NCBI GenBank assembly: GCA_905197955.1
Contig: CAJKAR010000021.1
Span: forward strand, 12,483 to 76,482
Origin: an uncultured Lentisphaeria bacterium
GTDB lineage: Bacteria > Verrucomicrobiota > Lentisphaeria > Victivallales > UBA1829
Length of the DNA stretch: 64,000 nt
Direction of reading: 5' to 3'
Part shown: piece after piece, positions 8,961 to 16,392 of the stretch
Layout of the letters: each line of letters begins with the position of its first letter
Position numbering within the stretch: the stretch's first letter is position 1
Position numbers and translations under genes: made by a program
The notes under the pieces: model-generated
Database searches by the model: none
Seen by the model: the letters and a program-made list of their open reading frames with translations, nothing else
Told to the model about the DNA's origin: nothing

Positions 8961-9054
8961 ACATTCCATAGAACAAGAAAATCTGGCACAAATCTTCTGA
9001 TTTTTTGGCACGCCTCTCTCTTGCGAAAGAAAGGAAAACAGGTTACATTCCATA
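8961..9054. promoter_or_regulatory. Candidate AraC operator repeats between regulator and GH16 gene
   Basis: Two exact copies of TGGCAC at 8984-8989 and 9006-9011, 22 bp apart (about two helical turns). They are flanked by two exact copies of ACATTCCATA at 8961-8970 and 9045-9054, 84 bp apart (about eight turns). AraC-type activators often bind direct repeats near 21 bp spacing. Function is inferred; no clear -35/-10 pair for either gene was found, which fits activator-dependent promoters. Confidence 0.4.
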
Positions 9055-9106
9055 ATAAAACAATCCGGCGCGTCAAGGCGTCAAACCACAAAAAAAGGAT
9101 GGCAAA

Positions 9107-9937
9107 ATGACAGATCATGCCAAAAGTATGCTCCCCGCAGGCAAAAAATGGAAACTTGTCTGGCACGATGAATTCGACGGCACGGAACTCGACCGCACCA
9201 AATGGGATTTCCGACTGCATCTGCTCCAGCAGCGCCACAACACATTCACCGACGAAGGCGCAGTACTCGACGGAAAAGGGAATCTTCTCCTCACCCTCAT
9301 CGAAAAGGACGGACAGTTCTATTCGCCGCATCTCCAGACCGGTTACAACTTCATGGACCGTCCCGGAAAAATCTTCTACGAAGCCGATCAGAGCGCTAAA
9401 AAAGAGAGAATGTTCTGGCCGATCGCCAAGCTCCAGGAACCGAAATTCATGCACAAATACGGCTACTATGAGATCCGCTGCAAACTTCAGACTCAGCCCG
9501 GATGGTGGTCGGCGTTCTGGCTCCAGTCCCCGATTATCGGAGCAACCCTGAATCCGGAGGAGTGCGGAGTGGAAGTCGATATCATGGAAAGTTTCGCCCC
9601 GAACGGAATCGTCTCCCACAACAACCACTGGGGCGGATATGGCGACGATCATCAGCATGTCGGCTCCGGAGAACGGAAGCTGGAGGAGACTCCCGACGGA
9701 TTCCATGTCTTCGGACTCGACTGGAGCGAAAACGGATATGTCTACTACATCGACGGCAAAGAGTCGTGGCGCGTCGACGGCCCCGTTTCGCATCGCGAAC
9801 AGTTCATCCTGATCTCCACCGAATGCATGGGCTACCGGTACAGCGATCAGCCCGATGAAAAACTCAAAAAAGCCGTGCTTCCCGACTATTTCATCGTCGA
9901 TTATGTCCGCGTCTACGACGAAGTGAAAGAATCATAA
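9107..9937 (+). CDS. Glycoside hydrolase family 16 enzyme
   Basis: 276 residues forming one GH16 beta-jelly-roll (laminarinase/agarase/carrageenase superfamily). Seen: KLVWHDEFDGTELDRTKWDF at 16-34, KYGYYEIRCKLQTQPGWWSAFWLQ, and the catalytic ExDxxE motif EVDIMES with Glu156 (nucleophile), Asp158 and Glu161 (acid/base). The C-terminus has DYFIVDYVRVYDE, typical of the family end. No signal peptide is present: the N-terminus is MTDHAKSMLPAGKKW, so it is probably intracellular, unusual for a GH16 and suggesting imported oligosaccharides. An SD-like AAAGGA precedes the ATG. Likely controlled by the divergent AraC regulator. The exact polysaccharide cannot be assigned. Confidence 0.93.
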   Translation: MTDHAKSMLPAGKKWKLVWHDEFDGTELDRTKWDFRLHLLQQRHNTFTDEGAVLDGKGNLLLTLIEKDGQFYSPHLQTGYNFMDRPGKIFYEADQSAKKERMFWPIAKLQEPKFMHKYGYYEIRCKLQTQPGWWSAFWLQSPIIGATLNPEECGVEVDIMESFAPNGIVSHNNHWGGYGDDHQHVGSGERKLEETPDGFHVFGLDWSENGYVYYIDGKESWRVDGPVSHREQFILISTECMGYRYSDQPDEKLKKAVLPDYFIVDYVRVYDEVKES

Positions 9938-9951
9938 ATCTTCCGGATTCT

Positions 9952-9997
9952 CCGGCAGACTGGCAGAAAAAAAATCTCTCCGCCTGCCGGGGTCTTT
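9952..9997 (+). terminator. Probable terminator of the GH16 gene
   Basis: Stem CCGGCAG (9952-9958) with CTGCCGG (9984-9990), a long loop, then GGTCTTTTCTT. Weak but well placed 14 bp after the stop. Confidence 0.5.
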
Positions 9998-10038
9998 TCT
10001 TGATCGTGATATCTTAATCTATAACTTAATCTATAAAC

Positions 10039-10908
10039 TTACGCGCGCGAGGCTCCCGGCGAAGCGCCAGTCCGCTTCCGGTAGACGCGAATAAAGTAGT
10101 TCGGATCGTGAAATCCGCAGGCAAACGCGATCTCCCGCACCGTCATGGAAGTTCCTTGCAGCAGCTTCGAGGCATGTTCCAGACGCCGCACCAGCAGATA
10201 GTCCAGAGGCGAAATTCCCAGTTCGCGTTTGAACACTTTTGATAAATGGTTCGGCGTCACGCTTGCCTCCTCCGCCAGAAGCGCCACGGAAAGCTCCGGA
10301 TCGCTGAAGGTGCTGTCGATGCGGTTTTTCGTCCGGAAAAAGGTCCGGTTTGAACGCTTCTCTTCACCAAATTTCCCCTCCTCCGCAGTCTCCTGAAAGA
10401 GAAGTCCCAGAATTTCCAGCAAAACCCCTTTCCGTTCCAGCATCCGTCCCGGCGAATCGGGATAGATTTGAAAATGACGCCGGATCCGTTCCGGGAACTC
10501 CGGCGGAACGCGGCGGCGGAAAAACGGAAGTTCCATGCCGGAAGGAAACTCCGGAAGCGCCGCGGCAAGCTCCGGACGGTATTCCTGAACATCATCGGCA
10601 TACACGAAAATCAGAGGCGCCTCCCGATGCGCCCGGCAGTCGGAATACCAGTCGAAATGAATACACCAGCGCTCCACGGCGGAATCGGCAATCGTGCAAT
10701 GCGTCATTCCAGGCGGAATGAGAATCGCCGAGCCGCCGGAACAGTAAAACGTTCCTCGTTCGGTCACGACCCGCCCTTCGCCGCGACTGAAGTAGACCAG
10801 TTCAAAATCGTAAATTCTGCGATTCGGCTCAATTCGTCCGCGCGGCCAGGAACCGCTCCACACGGGGCCGTGTCCGGGATTCAGGGTCGCAAGCAGGTCA
10901 AAAAGCAT
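10039..10908 (-). CDS. AraC-family transcriptional regulator with N-terminal cupin
   Basis: 289 residues. N-terminal cupin-like sensor: YDFELVYFSRGEGRVVTERGTFYCSGGSAILIPPGMTHCTIAD resembles the AraC arabinose-binding fold. C-terminal HTH pair: LSVALLAEEASVTPNHLSKVFKRELGISPLDYLLVRRLEHASKLL and MTVREIAFACGFHDPNYFIRVYRKRTGASP. Start at 10908 (MLFDLL) is preferred; the longer frame to 11007 would overlap the divergent gene's start and encodes an unlikely Lys/Tyr-rich leader. No strong SD was seen. Divergent from the 11006-14259 operon, its probable target. Confidence 0.9.
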   Translation of the reverse strand: MLFDLLATLNPGHGPVWSGSWPRGRIEPNRRIYDFELVYFSRGEGRVVTERGTFYCSGGSAILIPPGMTHCTIADSAVERWCIHFDWYSDCRAHREAPLIFVYADDVQEYRPELAAALPEFPSGMELPFFRRRVPPEFPERIRRHFQIYPDSPGRMLERKGVLLEILGLLFQETAEEGKFGEEKRSNRTFFRTKNRIDSTFSDPELSVALLAEEASVTPNHLSKVFKRELGISPLDYLLVRRLEHASKLLQGTSMTVREIAFACGFHDPNYFIRVYRKRTGASPGASRA

Positions 10909-10961
10909 AATTTGTGCTGTTTTTGATAGATTTTTCTTCTGTTCATTTTTCTTTTTTCCCT

Positions 10962-10967
10962 TATAAT
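10962..10967 (+). promoter_or_regulatory. -10 element for the 11006-14259 operon
   Basis: TATAAT at 10962-10967 with no recognisable -35 at 16-18 bp. A T-rich direct repeat ATTTTTCTT (10930-10938 and 10945-10953) lies just upstream. This fits an activator-dependent promoter served by the adjacent AraC protein; low sequence complexity limits confidence. Confidence 0.4.
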
Positions 10968-11005
10968 ATACAAGATACTCGAAATTTTTACAAAGGAGAT
11001 ACATC

Positions 11006-13069
11006 ATGGAGTGGATGGAAAAATGCTATTCCAGACTTCTGATCGACAATCACATCACAGATCTTCTTCCGGAATTCATGAGCCGCTTTGATCCGCGGAA
11101 CTATGTGGAAATGGTCAAACTTGCCGGAGTGGAAGCCTCCATGGTCTACGCCTGCGACCACAACGGCAACTGCTATTACCCGACATGCAGCGGGCATCCG
11201 CATGGAAATCTGAACGGACGGGATCTTTTCGGAGAAACCGTCGAACTTCTGAGAAAAGAGCGGATCGTGCCGATCGCCTACTACACGATCATCTATCACA
11301 ACTGGTCGGCGAAAAACCATGAATCCTGGCGCATGCGGGACTGCGAAGGGAACACGCACGGCGGACGCTATCATTACAGCTGTCCGAACAACGCGGAGTA
11401 CGGAGCATTCTGCCGGAAACAGCTCGAAGAGGTTACCGCCTATCCTGTTGCCGGACTCTTCATCGACATGACCTTCTGGCCGATGGTCTGTTTCTGCGAC
11501 TCCTGCCGTGCGGCGTGGCGGAAGGAGTCCGGACGCGAGATCCCGACCGTTATCGACTGGCAGAATCCCGAATGGGTCGCCTTCCAGCGCTGGCGCGAAC
11601 GCTCCATGGCGGAATTCGGACAGATGCTGACCGATCACGTCAAACGTCTCCATCCGGAGATGAGCGTAACGCATCAGTTCTCCCCGGTTCTCCACGGCTG
11701 GTTCCTCGGGCAGAGCTCCGGAACGGCGGATGCCTCCGATTACGCATCCGGCGATTTCTACGGAGGAAAGGCGCAGCAGAGGATCGGAGCAAAAATCTTT
11801 TCCGCCTACTCGAAACATCAGCCGTTTGAATTCATGACCTCGCGCTGTGTCGATTTGCACGACCACACCTCGACCAAGTCCGACGACGAACTCTTTCTGC
11901 ATGCAGTCACCACGCTCGCCAACGGAGGCGCCTACTTCTTCATCGACGCGATCCATCCGGACGGCACGCTGAATCGGAATTTCTATCAGCGCCTCCACAA
12001 GACCGTGCGCCGTCTGGAGCCGTTCAAGGAGATGGTGAAAAAACATGTTCCAGTCCTCTCCGCCCGGACCGCTCTCTATTTTTCCATGACCGGATGCGTG
12101 AACGAATCGCTGAACGGCGTCCCGATTTCAAAAATGAGCGAGGGCGGAGGAAATATGGACAACCGGAAAAACGCACTGGTCGATGAAATCACCGCGGCTG
12201 GCGCGATCCTCAGCAAACTTCACATTCCGTACCGGGTTGTCACAGACCGGACGAGCGATTTTTCGGAATTCAAAACCATGATCGTCTGTGCCGCGGCGTA
12301 CCTGTCGGACGCGGAGTGCGAACGGCTCCGGAGCTTCGTGGAAAACGGCGGAACGCTGATCGCCACCGGAAAGACCTCTCTTTACGATCCAGAAGGCCGA
12401 TGCACCGGCGATTTCCGTCTTGCCGACGTCTTCGGAATCTCCTGGAGCGGGAAAATGACCGATGCGGTCAGCTATCTGGATCCCGGAAAAGGAAGGGATC
12501 TGATTTCGGTCCGCGGCCCCTGCTCCCCGCTGGTGAAAGCGACCACGGCGGAGGTGCGCGGAACGGTCGTCCTCCCGCATTTCCCCTGCGACGATCCGGA
12601 ACGCTATGCCTCGATCCACTCCAATCCGCCGGGTATCCCGACGGAATACGCAGGACTCACAATCAACCGCTGCGGCAAGGGGCGATGCATCTATCTCTAT
12701 TCTCCGCTCCTGATGCACCGCCAGTATTCACAGGAGCAGTTCGGAATGGAACTGTTCGCGGAATTCGCGCCGGAATTCGTGACCGCGTCGGAACATCTTC
12801 CGGGAAGCACGGAACTCACCTTGCTGAAGAGCTCAAAGGAAAATGCATATCTGCTCGGAATCGTCAACTATCAGGAGGAACTGCCGAACATCCCGCTGCA
12901 TGAGGTTTCGATTTCGATCCGTCTGCCGGAAGGATTCATTCCGGAACAGCTGGTCCGCGCATCCGACGGAACGGATCTGGAATTCACCTTCCGGGACGGT
13001 GTTCTCTCCATTCAACTGCACACACTGCAAAATGCGGAAATCTTAGAACTCAGGGAGAAGAAAAAATGA
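11006..13069 (+). CDS. Putative glycoside hydrolase, TIM barrel plus trimerisation-like domain
   Basis: 687 residues. Residues 1-340 look like the hypothetical glycosyl hydrolase 6 (GHL6)/alpha-amylase-like TIM barrel found in carbohydrate operons: RFDPRNYVEMVKLAGVEASMVYACDHNGNCYYPT, RIVPIAYYTIIYHNWSA, YPVAGLFIDMTFWP, then FEFMTSRCVDLHDHTSTKSDDELFLHAVTTLANGGAYFFIDAIHPDG. Residues ~355-600 resemble the glutamine-amidotransferase-like beta-galactosidase trimerisation domain (HIPYRVVTDR, KTMIVCAAAYLSDAECERLRSFVENGGTLIATG), and a beta domain closes the chain. No signal peptide. An SD AAAGGAG precedes the ATG. Its last codon overlaps the next gene by ATGA. The substrate is unknown; GH42/GH29-like relatives act on galactosides or fucosides. 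Confidence 0.75.
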   Translation: MEWMEKCYSRLLIDNHITDLLPEFMSRFDPRNYVEMVKLAGVEASMVYACDHNGNCYYPTCSGHPHGNLNGRDLFGETVELLRKERIVPIAYYTIIYHNWSAKNHESWRMRDCEGNTHGGRYHYSCPNNAEYGAFCRKQLEEVTAYPVAGLFIDMTFWPMVCFCDSCRAAWRKESGREIPTVIDWQNPEWVAFQRWRERSMAEFGQMLTDHVKRLHPEMSVTHQFSPVLHGWFLGQSSGTADASDYASGDFYGGKAQQRIGAKIFSAYSKHQPFEFMTSRCVDLHDHTSTKSDDELFLHAVTTLANGGAYFFIDAIHPDGTLNRNFYQRLHKTVRRLEPFKEMVKKHVPVLSARTALYFSMTGCVNESLNGVPISKMSEGGGNMDNRKNALVDEITAAGAILSKLHIPYRVVTDRTSDFSEFKTMIVCAAAYLSDAECERLRSFVENGGTLIATGKTSLYDPEGRCTGDFRLADVFGISWSGKMTDAVSYLDPGKGRDLISVRGPCSPLVKATTAEVRGTVVLPHFPCDDPERYASIHSNPPGIPTEYAGLTINRCGKGRCIYLYSPLLMHRQYSQEQFGMELFAEFAPEFVTASEHLPGSTELTLLKSSKENAYLLGIVNYQEELPNIPLHEVSISIRLPEGFIPEQLVRASDGTDLEFTFRDGVLSIQLHTLQNAEILELREKKK

Positions 13070-14259
13070 ATCAGCTGAAACTTGCATTCGAATCCGGAAA
13101 CGGGATTCTGCGTCTGGCACCGAACTGGGTACCGCGCTCCTTCTGCATTCCGGGACGGCGCATCAAACTGCATCCGGACGACTACTACGCGCTTGGCGGC
13201 GAACGCGGCGGCATCGACGAACGGTGGTTCGCCTCCACAACTCCGGCGGACAACGGGCCGCTGACTCCGAAAGACGAAGGGGTCAGCCGGGTGGTCTGCG
13301 AAAACAACGAACTTGTCACTCTGCGCGATGCGGTCGAAGAGCTCGGCGCGGATCTGATCGGGGAACGGCTCTGGAACGAATATCACGCATGGCCGATCTT
13401 TTCGAAATTCTTCGACAATCTCGGTCCGCTGCCGCACCACATCCATCACCGGGACCGGCACGCAAAGCTCGTCGGACAGCGCGGCAAACCGGAATGCTAC
13501 TATTTTCCTCCTCAGCTCAATAATCACGGAGGACATTTCCCGTACACATTCTTCGGTCTGGAACCGGGAACAACGAAAGATCAGGTCCGCGAGTGTCTGA
13601 AAAATTTCACAAAGGGCGACAACAAACTGACCAATCTTTCCCGCGCCTATCGGCTTGAGCCCGGAACCGGATGGGATGTCCCGCCCGGACTTCTCCATGC
13701 GCCGGGAAGCCTCTGCACCTACGAGCCGCAGGCGGCGTCGGATGTCTACGCCATGTACCAGTCGCTGGTGGACAACCAGATCGTGCCGGAATCCCTGCTC
13801 TGGAAAGACTGTCCGAAAGACAAACTCGGCGATTATGACTATCTGCTCGACGTCATCGACTGGGAACTCAATGTCGATCCGGAATTGAAAGCGCATCGTT
13901 TCATGAGTCCGCGTCCGGTCCGTCCGGAAGCAGAAATGCTGGAAAACGGATACCGCGAACTCTGGGTCTGCTACAAGTCCGATGCCGTCAGCGCCAAGGA
14001 ACTGACCGTTCTGCCGGGCCGGACCGCCATCATCCGGGACTCCGCCGCCTACGGTCTCATCATGATGCAGGGGCACGGCACCATGAACAATCTGAAACTC
14101 GAAACACCCGCACTGATCCGCTTCGGACAGCTCACTTACGACGAATATTTCGTCTCCGAACAGGCCGCTCGGAAAGGCGTGAAAATCGTGAACGAATCTC
14201 TATCCGATCCGCTGGTCATGCTGAAACACTTCGGCCCGGCGAATCCCGATCTGAATTGA
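13066..14259 (+). CDS. Phosphomannose-isomerase-like cupin protein
   Basis: 397 residues with cupin features resembling class I mannose-6-phosphate isomerase. The metal-site cluster PHHIHHRDRH has His124, His125, His127 and His128. Then ECYYFPPQLNNHGGHFPYTFFGLEPG and WDVPPGLLHAPGSLCTYEPQ, which resembles the second metal-ligand region. The overall length is near PMI length but the PMI signature is divergent, so a sugar isomerase or non-phosphorylated-sugar enzyme are both possible. It is translationally coupled to the hydrolase upstream (ATGA overlap, with GGGAGAAG as SD), so it probably processes the released sugar. A strong terminator follows. Confidence 0.7.
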   Translation: MNQLKLAFESGNGILRLAPNWVPRSFCIPGRRIKLHPDDYYALGGERGGIDERWFASTTPADNGPLTPKDEGVSRVVCENNELVTLRDAVEELGADLIGERLWNEYHAWPIFSKFFDNLGPLPHHIHHRDRHAKLVGQRGKPECYYFPPQLNNHGGHFPYTFFGLEPGTTKDQVRECLKNFTKGDNKLTNLSRAYRLEPGTGWDVPPGLLHAPGSLCTYEPQAASDVYAMYQSLVDNQIVPESLLWKDCPKDKLGDYDYLLDVIDWELNVDPELKAHRFMSPRPVRPEAEMLENGYRELWVCYKSDAVSAKELTVLPGRTAIIRDSAAYGLIMMQGHGTMNNLKLETPALIRFGQLTYDEYFVSEQAARKGVKIVNESLSDPLVMLKHFGPANPDLN

Positions 14260-14276
14260 AACTGCATTCCACGCGG

Positions 14277-14321
14277 GAAGCCTTCCGGATCTGCAAGGAT
14301 CGGAAGGCTTCTCTCTTTTTT
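14277..14321 (+). terminator. Terminator of the hydrolase-cupin operon
   Basis: Stem GAAGCCTTCCG (14277-14287) with CGGAAGGCTTC (14301-14311), followed by TCTCTTTTTTCCC. Confidence 0.9.
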
Positions 14322-14338
14322 CCCAGTTTCACGTCCAA

Positions 14339-14383
14339 TTTCACTTATCATTTATCAACAAAGTGAAAAGTTATGTGATAAGT
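14339..14383 (+). promoter_or_regulatory. Distal candidate operator of the 14549 regulator
   Basis: Contains AAGTGAAAAGTTATGTGATA at 14361-14380, which matches the site at 14496-14515 in 19 of 20 positions. It also contains an inverted copy of the half-site (ACTTATCA 14343-14350 against TGATAAGT 14376-14383). About 135 bp upstream of the promoter-proximal copy (start to start). Binding by the adjacent regulator is inferred. Confidence 0.55.
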
Positions 14384-14465
14384 ATACACCCATGAAGCAA
14401 TCGTCATTTCTTCTTGTTTTCAAGTATAAAAACAAACTTTTTTTCCATTTTTTCAAAAAGAACCA

Positions 14466-14493
14466 TTGACTTTTTTAAGAAATATCGTATAAT
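14466..14493 (+). promoter_or_regulatory. Consensus promoter of the first regulator-pseudopilin-hydrolase cassette
   Basis: TTGACT (14466-14471), 16-bp spacer, perfect TATAAT (14488-14493). The candidate operator begins three bases past the -10, so a bound repressor would cover the transcription start. Confidence 0.75.
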
Positions 14494-14495
14494 AA

Positions 14496-14515
14496 AAGTG
14501 AAAAGTTAAGTGATA
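14496..14515 (+). promoter_or_regulatory. Proximal candidate operator
   Basis: AAGTGAAAAGTTAAGTGATA, with two AAGTGA half-sites 12 bp apart (14496-14501 and 14508-14513), directly downstream of the -10. A 19/20 match lies at 14361-14380. Confidence 0.6.
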
Positions 14516-14548
14516 CATAAAACAGCAAAAAAAACTTAGGATTCGCGC

Positions 14549-15601
14549 ATGCCTCCGACTGAAAAAACAGATTTTATGAAAATACGGCAATATGTTATAA
14601 ATACAATCGCCGTGAAAGGGGCGCAGCCGGTCCGCTTTCCGTCCAGCCGAAAGCTGGGAGAGATGTTCAAGGTCTCCCAGCCGACCGCCCTGCGCGCCAT
14701 TCAGGATTTGATCGCGGATGGATATCTCGAACCATGTCGCGGCGGAGGAACGATATCGCGTCAGGTGGAACTGTCACAGGATTTTTCCGGGACCAGAATC
14801 TTCGGATATATTTTCAATGACGGAAAAATCTCATTCTACGGTTTTTACGCCATGCACCTCCTCGCGGAAACAGCCCTTGAACTGACCCGGAGGCACATTG
14901 GCTATCAGGTACAGGATATTCATGTGGAAACTCCGTCACTCCTGCGAAAAGAAGTGCGGAATGCCAACCTTTCGGGATTGATTCTTCTGTCAGCCGATCC
15001 GCCAATCATGACTCAGGCGCTGAAATTAAAAAAGGAAGGATTCCCTGTTGTCTCGTTCACCCGCGATGCGGAAGGAATCAGTTCCGTTTACGATCCGCTG
15101 GAGGAACTGTACCGCGATATTCTCCTGAAACTTTTCGCGGAAGGGCGGACGCATATTCTGGTCTGTTCGCATCCGCTTGCCTATATGGTCTCCGCGACCA
15201 GAAAAGCCATCCGGACTGCGTGCGAAATGGCCGGAGTCTCCGAAAAGCAGGTAATTCTTCTCTGCGAAGGATTCACGAAAGATCAGGAAAAACTTCAGGA
15301 ACTGCTGACATTTGGAGTTAAATTTGAAGGAGTCGTATTTCCCAATCCATTCCTCTGTTCCACAATCCGGGCAAAACTGGACATCGAAAACGAATGCCGG
15401 ATTGTCCTTGATGAAAGCAGAATGTATGACAATTTAAATTTTTCCGGCTATGTCGTCAAATACGATTATCCGCCTGCCGTCCGGATCATGATCGACAATC
15501 TGATTGCACAAACAGAAACACCGGAAAAAGCGCCTCTGCTCAAAGAAAAAATTCAATATCGTATTTTCCAGGTCCGCAACGGAGTCATATTACCGGAATA
15601 A
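14549..15601 (+). CDS. GntR-type winged-helix regulator with LacI-like sensor
   Basis: 350 residues. An N-terminal GntR-like winged helix spans about 10-75: FPSSRKLGEMFKVSQPTALRAIQDLIADGYLEPCRGGGTISRQ. The remainder looks like a degenerate periplasmic-binding-protein/LacI sensor (GLILLSADPPIMTQALKLKKEGFPVVSFTRDAEGISSVYD; THILVCSHPLAYMVSATRKAIRTACEMAGV). This is the AraR-like combination; the sugar effector is unknown. It heads a cassette with the pseudopilin at 15634 and glycosidase at 16393, with short gaps and no terminator between them. Probable autoregulation through the repeats at 14361 and 14496. No good SD is visible before the ATG at 14549. Confidence 0.88.
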   Translation: MPPTEKTDFMKIRQYVINTIAVKGAQPVRFPSSRKLGEMFKVSQPTALRAIQDLIADGYLEPCRGGGTISRQVELSQDFSGTRIFGYIFNDGKISFYGFYAMHLLAETALELTRRHIGYQVQDIHVETPSLLRKEVRNANLSGLILLSADPPIMTQALKLKKEGFPVVSFTRDAEGISSVYDPLEELYRDILLKLFAEGRTHILVCSHPLAYMVSATRKAIRTACEMAGVSEKQVILLCEGFTKDQEKLQELLTFGVKFEGVVFPNPFLCSTIRAKLDIENECRIVLDESRMYDNLNFSGYVVKYDYPPAVRIMIDNLIAQTETPEKAPLLKEKIQYRIFQVRNGVILPE

Positions 15602-15633
15602 ATCTTGACCATTCAAGAAGGAGAAAAGATCTC

Positions 15634-16365
15634 ATGAACAGAAAATCAAGGAAAACGGAATCGCACTTCCAAAGAGTGATCGGAAGTAAAAAAAGTTGTA
15701 TCTATTTTATATTGATAGAGCTTTTAGTTGTAATTGCAATCATTGCAATTCTTGCATCGCTTCTTCTTCCGGCGCTGAGAAGCGCGAGAAACAAGGCAAA
15801 AGACATCAACTGTGCAGCCAACCTGAAACAGATCGGGACCTATATGACACTATATCTCAATGATTTTGAAGGATTTTTCCCGCCCCCCGCGCAGGAATCC
15901 CCGTTACCATCCGCATTCCGATCCACTGATGGCTGGGATGATATTCTGTACAGGCAGTATATCCAACCCGGCGTTATCACTGGAGGATGTCAGTGGAACA
16001 CCGTGACCAACGCGCCGCGTTACGGTCTTTTTCACTGCCCTTCGCAGGAGAAATGGGGTGAAACGAACCAATATGCCATCAATTGCATCCTGAATCAGAC
16101 CTTTCTGAATCTGTCAAAAATCACCCGAGCATCCGCATTCATGATGTGCGTCGATCAGGATGCCTCCCGCGCCGACAACTGGGACGGCAACCGCTGGATC
16201 AACACTATCAACAATCCGGAACGAATTGATCCCAGACACAGCGGTATGTCCGCCAACCTGCTGTATGTCGATGGCCATACCGCCAATTTGAAACATACGA
16301 CAATTGATTACGAATCAAGCAGACGATGGAGTTCAAAACCATCCTTCTGGAATCCTCAAATCTAA
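15634..16365 (+). CDS. Pseudopilin-like protein with H-X9-DG-type C-terminus
   Basis: 243 residues. A type IV prepilin-like N-terminus: after a charged 24-residue leader comes FILIELLVVIAIIAILASLLLPAL (F25, E29 as +1 and +5), then a soluble domain ending in RHSGMSANLLYVDGH, a variant of the H-X9-DG motif with ten residues between His and Asp-Gly. Residue -1 is Tyr, not the canonical Gly, and +2 is Ile instead of Thr. The family is strongly expanded in Lentisphaerota and Planctomycetota, and its role is unknown. The AAGGAG SD is clear. It sits between a regulator and a secreted glycosidase, so a substrate-contact or export role is plausible. The TM-coding patch (15700-15770) is more A/T-rich than its surroundings. 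Confidence 0.88.
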   Translation: MNRKSRKTESHFQRVIGSKKSCIYFILIELLVVIAIIAILASLLLPALRSARNKAKDINCAANLKQIGTYMTLYLNDFEGFFPPPAQESPLPSAFRSTDGWDDILYRQYIQPGVITGGCQWNTVTNAPRYGLFHCPSQEKWGETNQYAINCILNQTFLNLSKITRASAFMMCVDQDASRADNWDGNRWINTINNPERIDPRHSGMSANLLYVDGHTANLKHTTIDYESSRRWSSKPSFWNPQI

Positions 16366-16392
16366 AAAATCAATTCAGAGGAAACAACAACT

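Noticed and set aside
4939..9000. A 1353-codon open frame on the plus strand
   Set aside because: It lies wholly antisense to purL and the AraC gene, has no SD and no recognisable domain; it is a product of codon bias in the real genes.
9005..9026. A sigma-54-like TGGCAC...TTGC promoter before GH16
   Set aside because: The spacing between GG and GC is 14 bases instead of 10.
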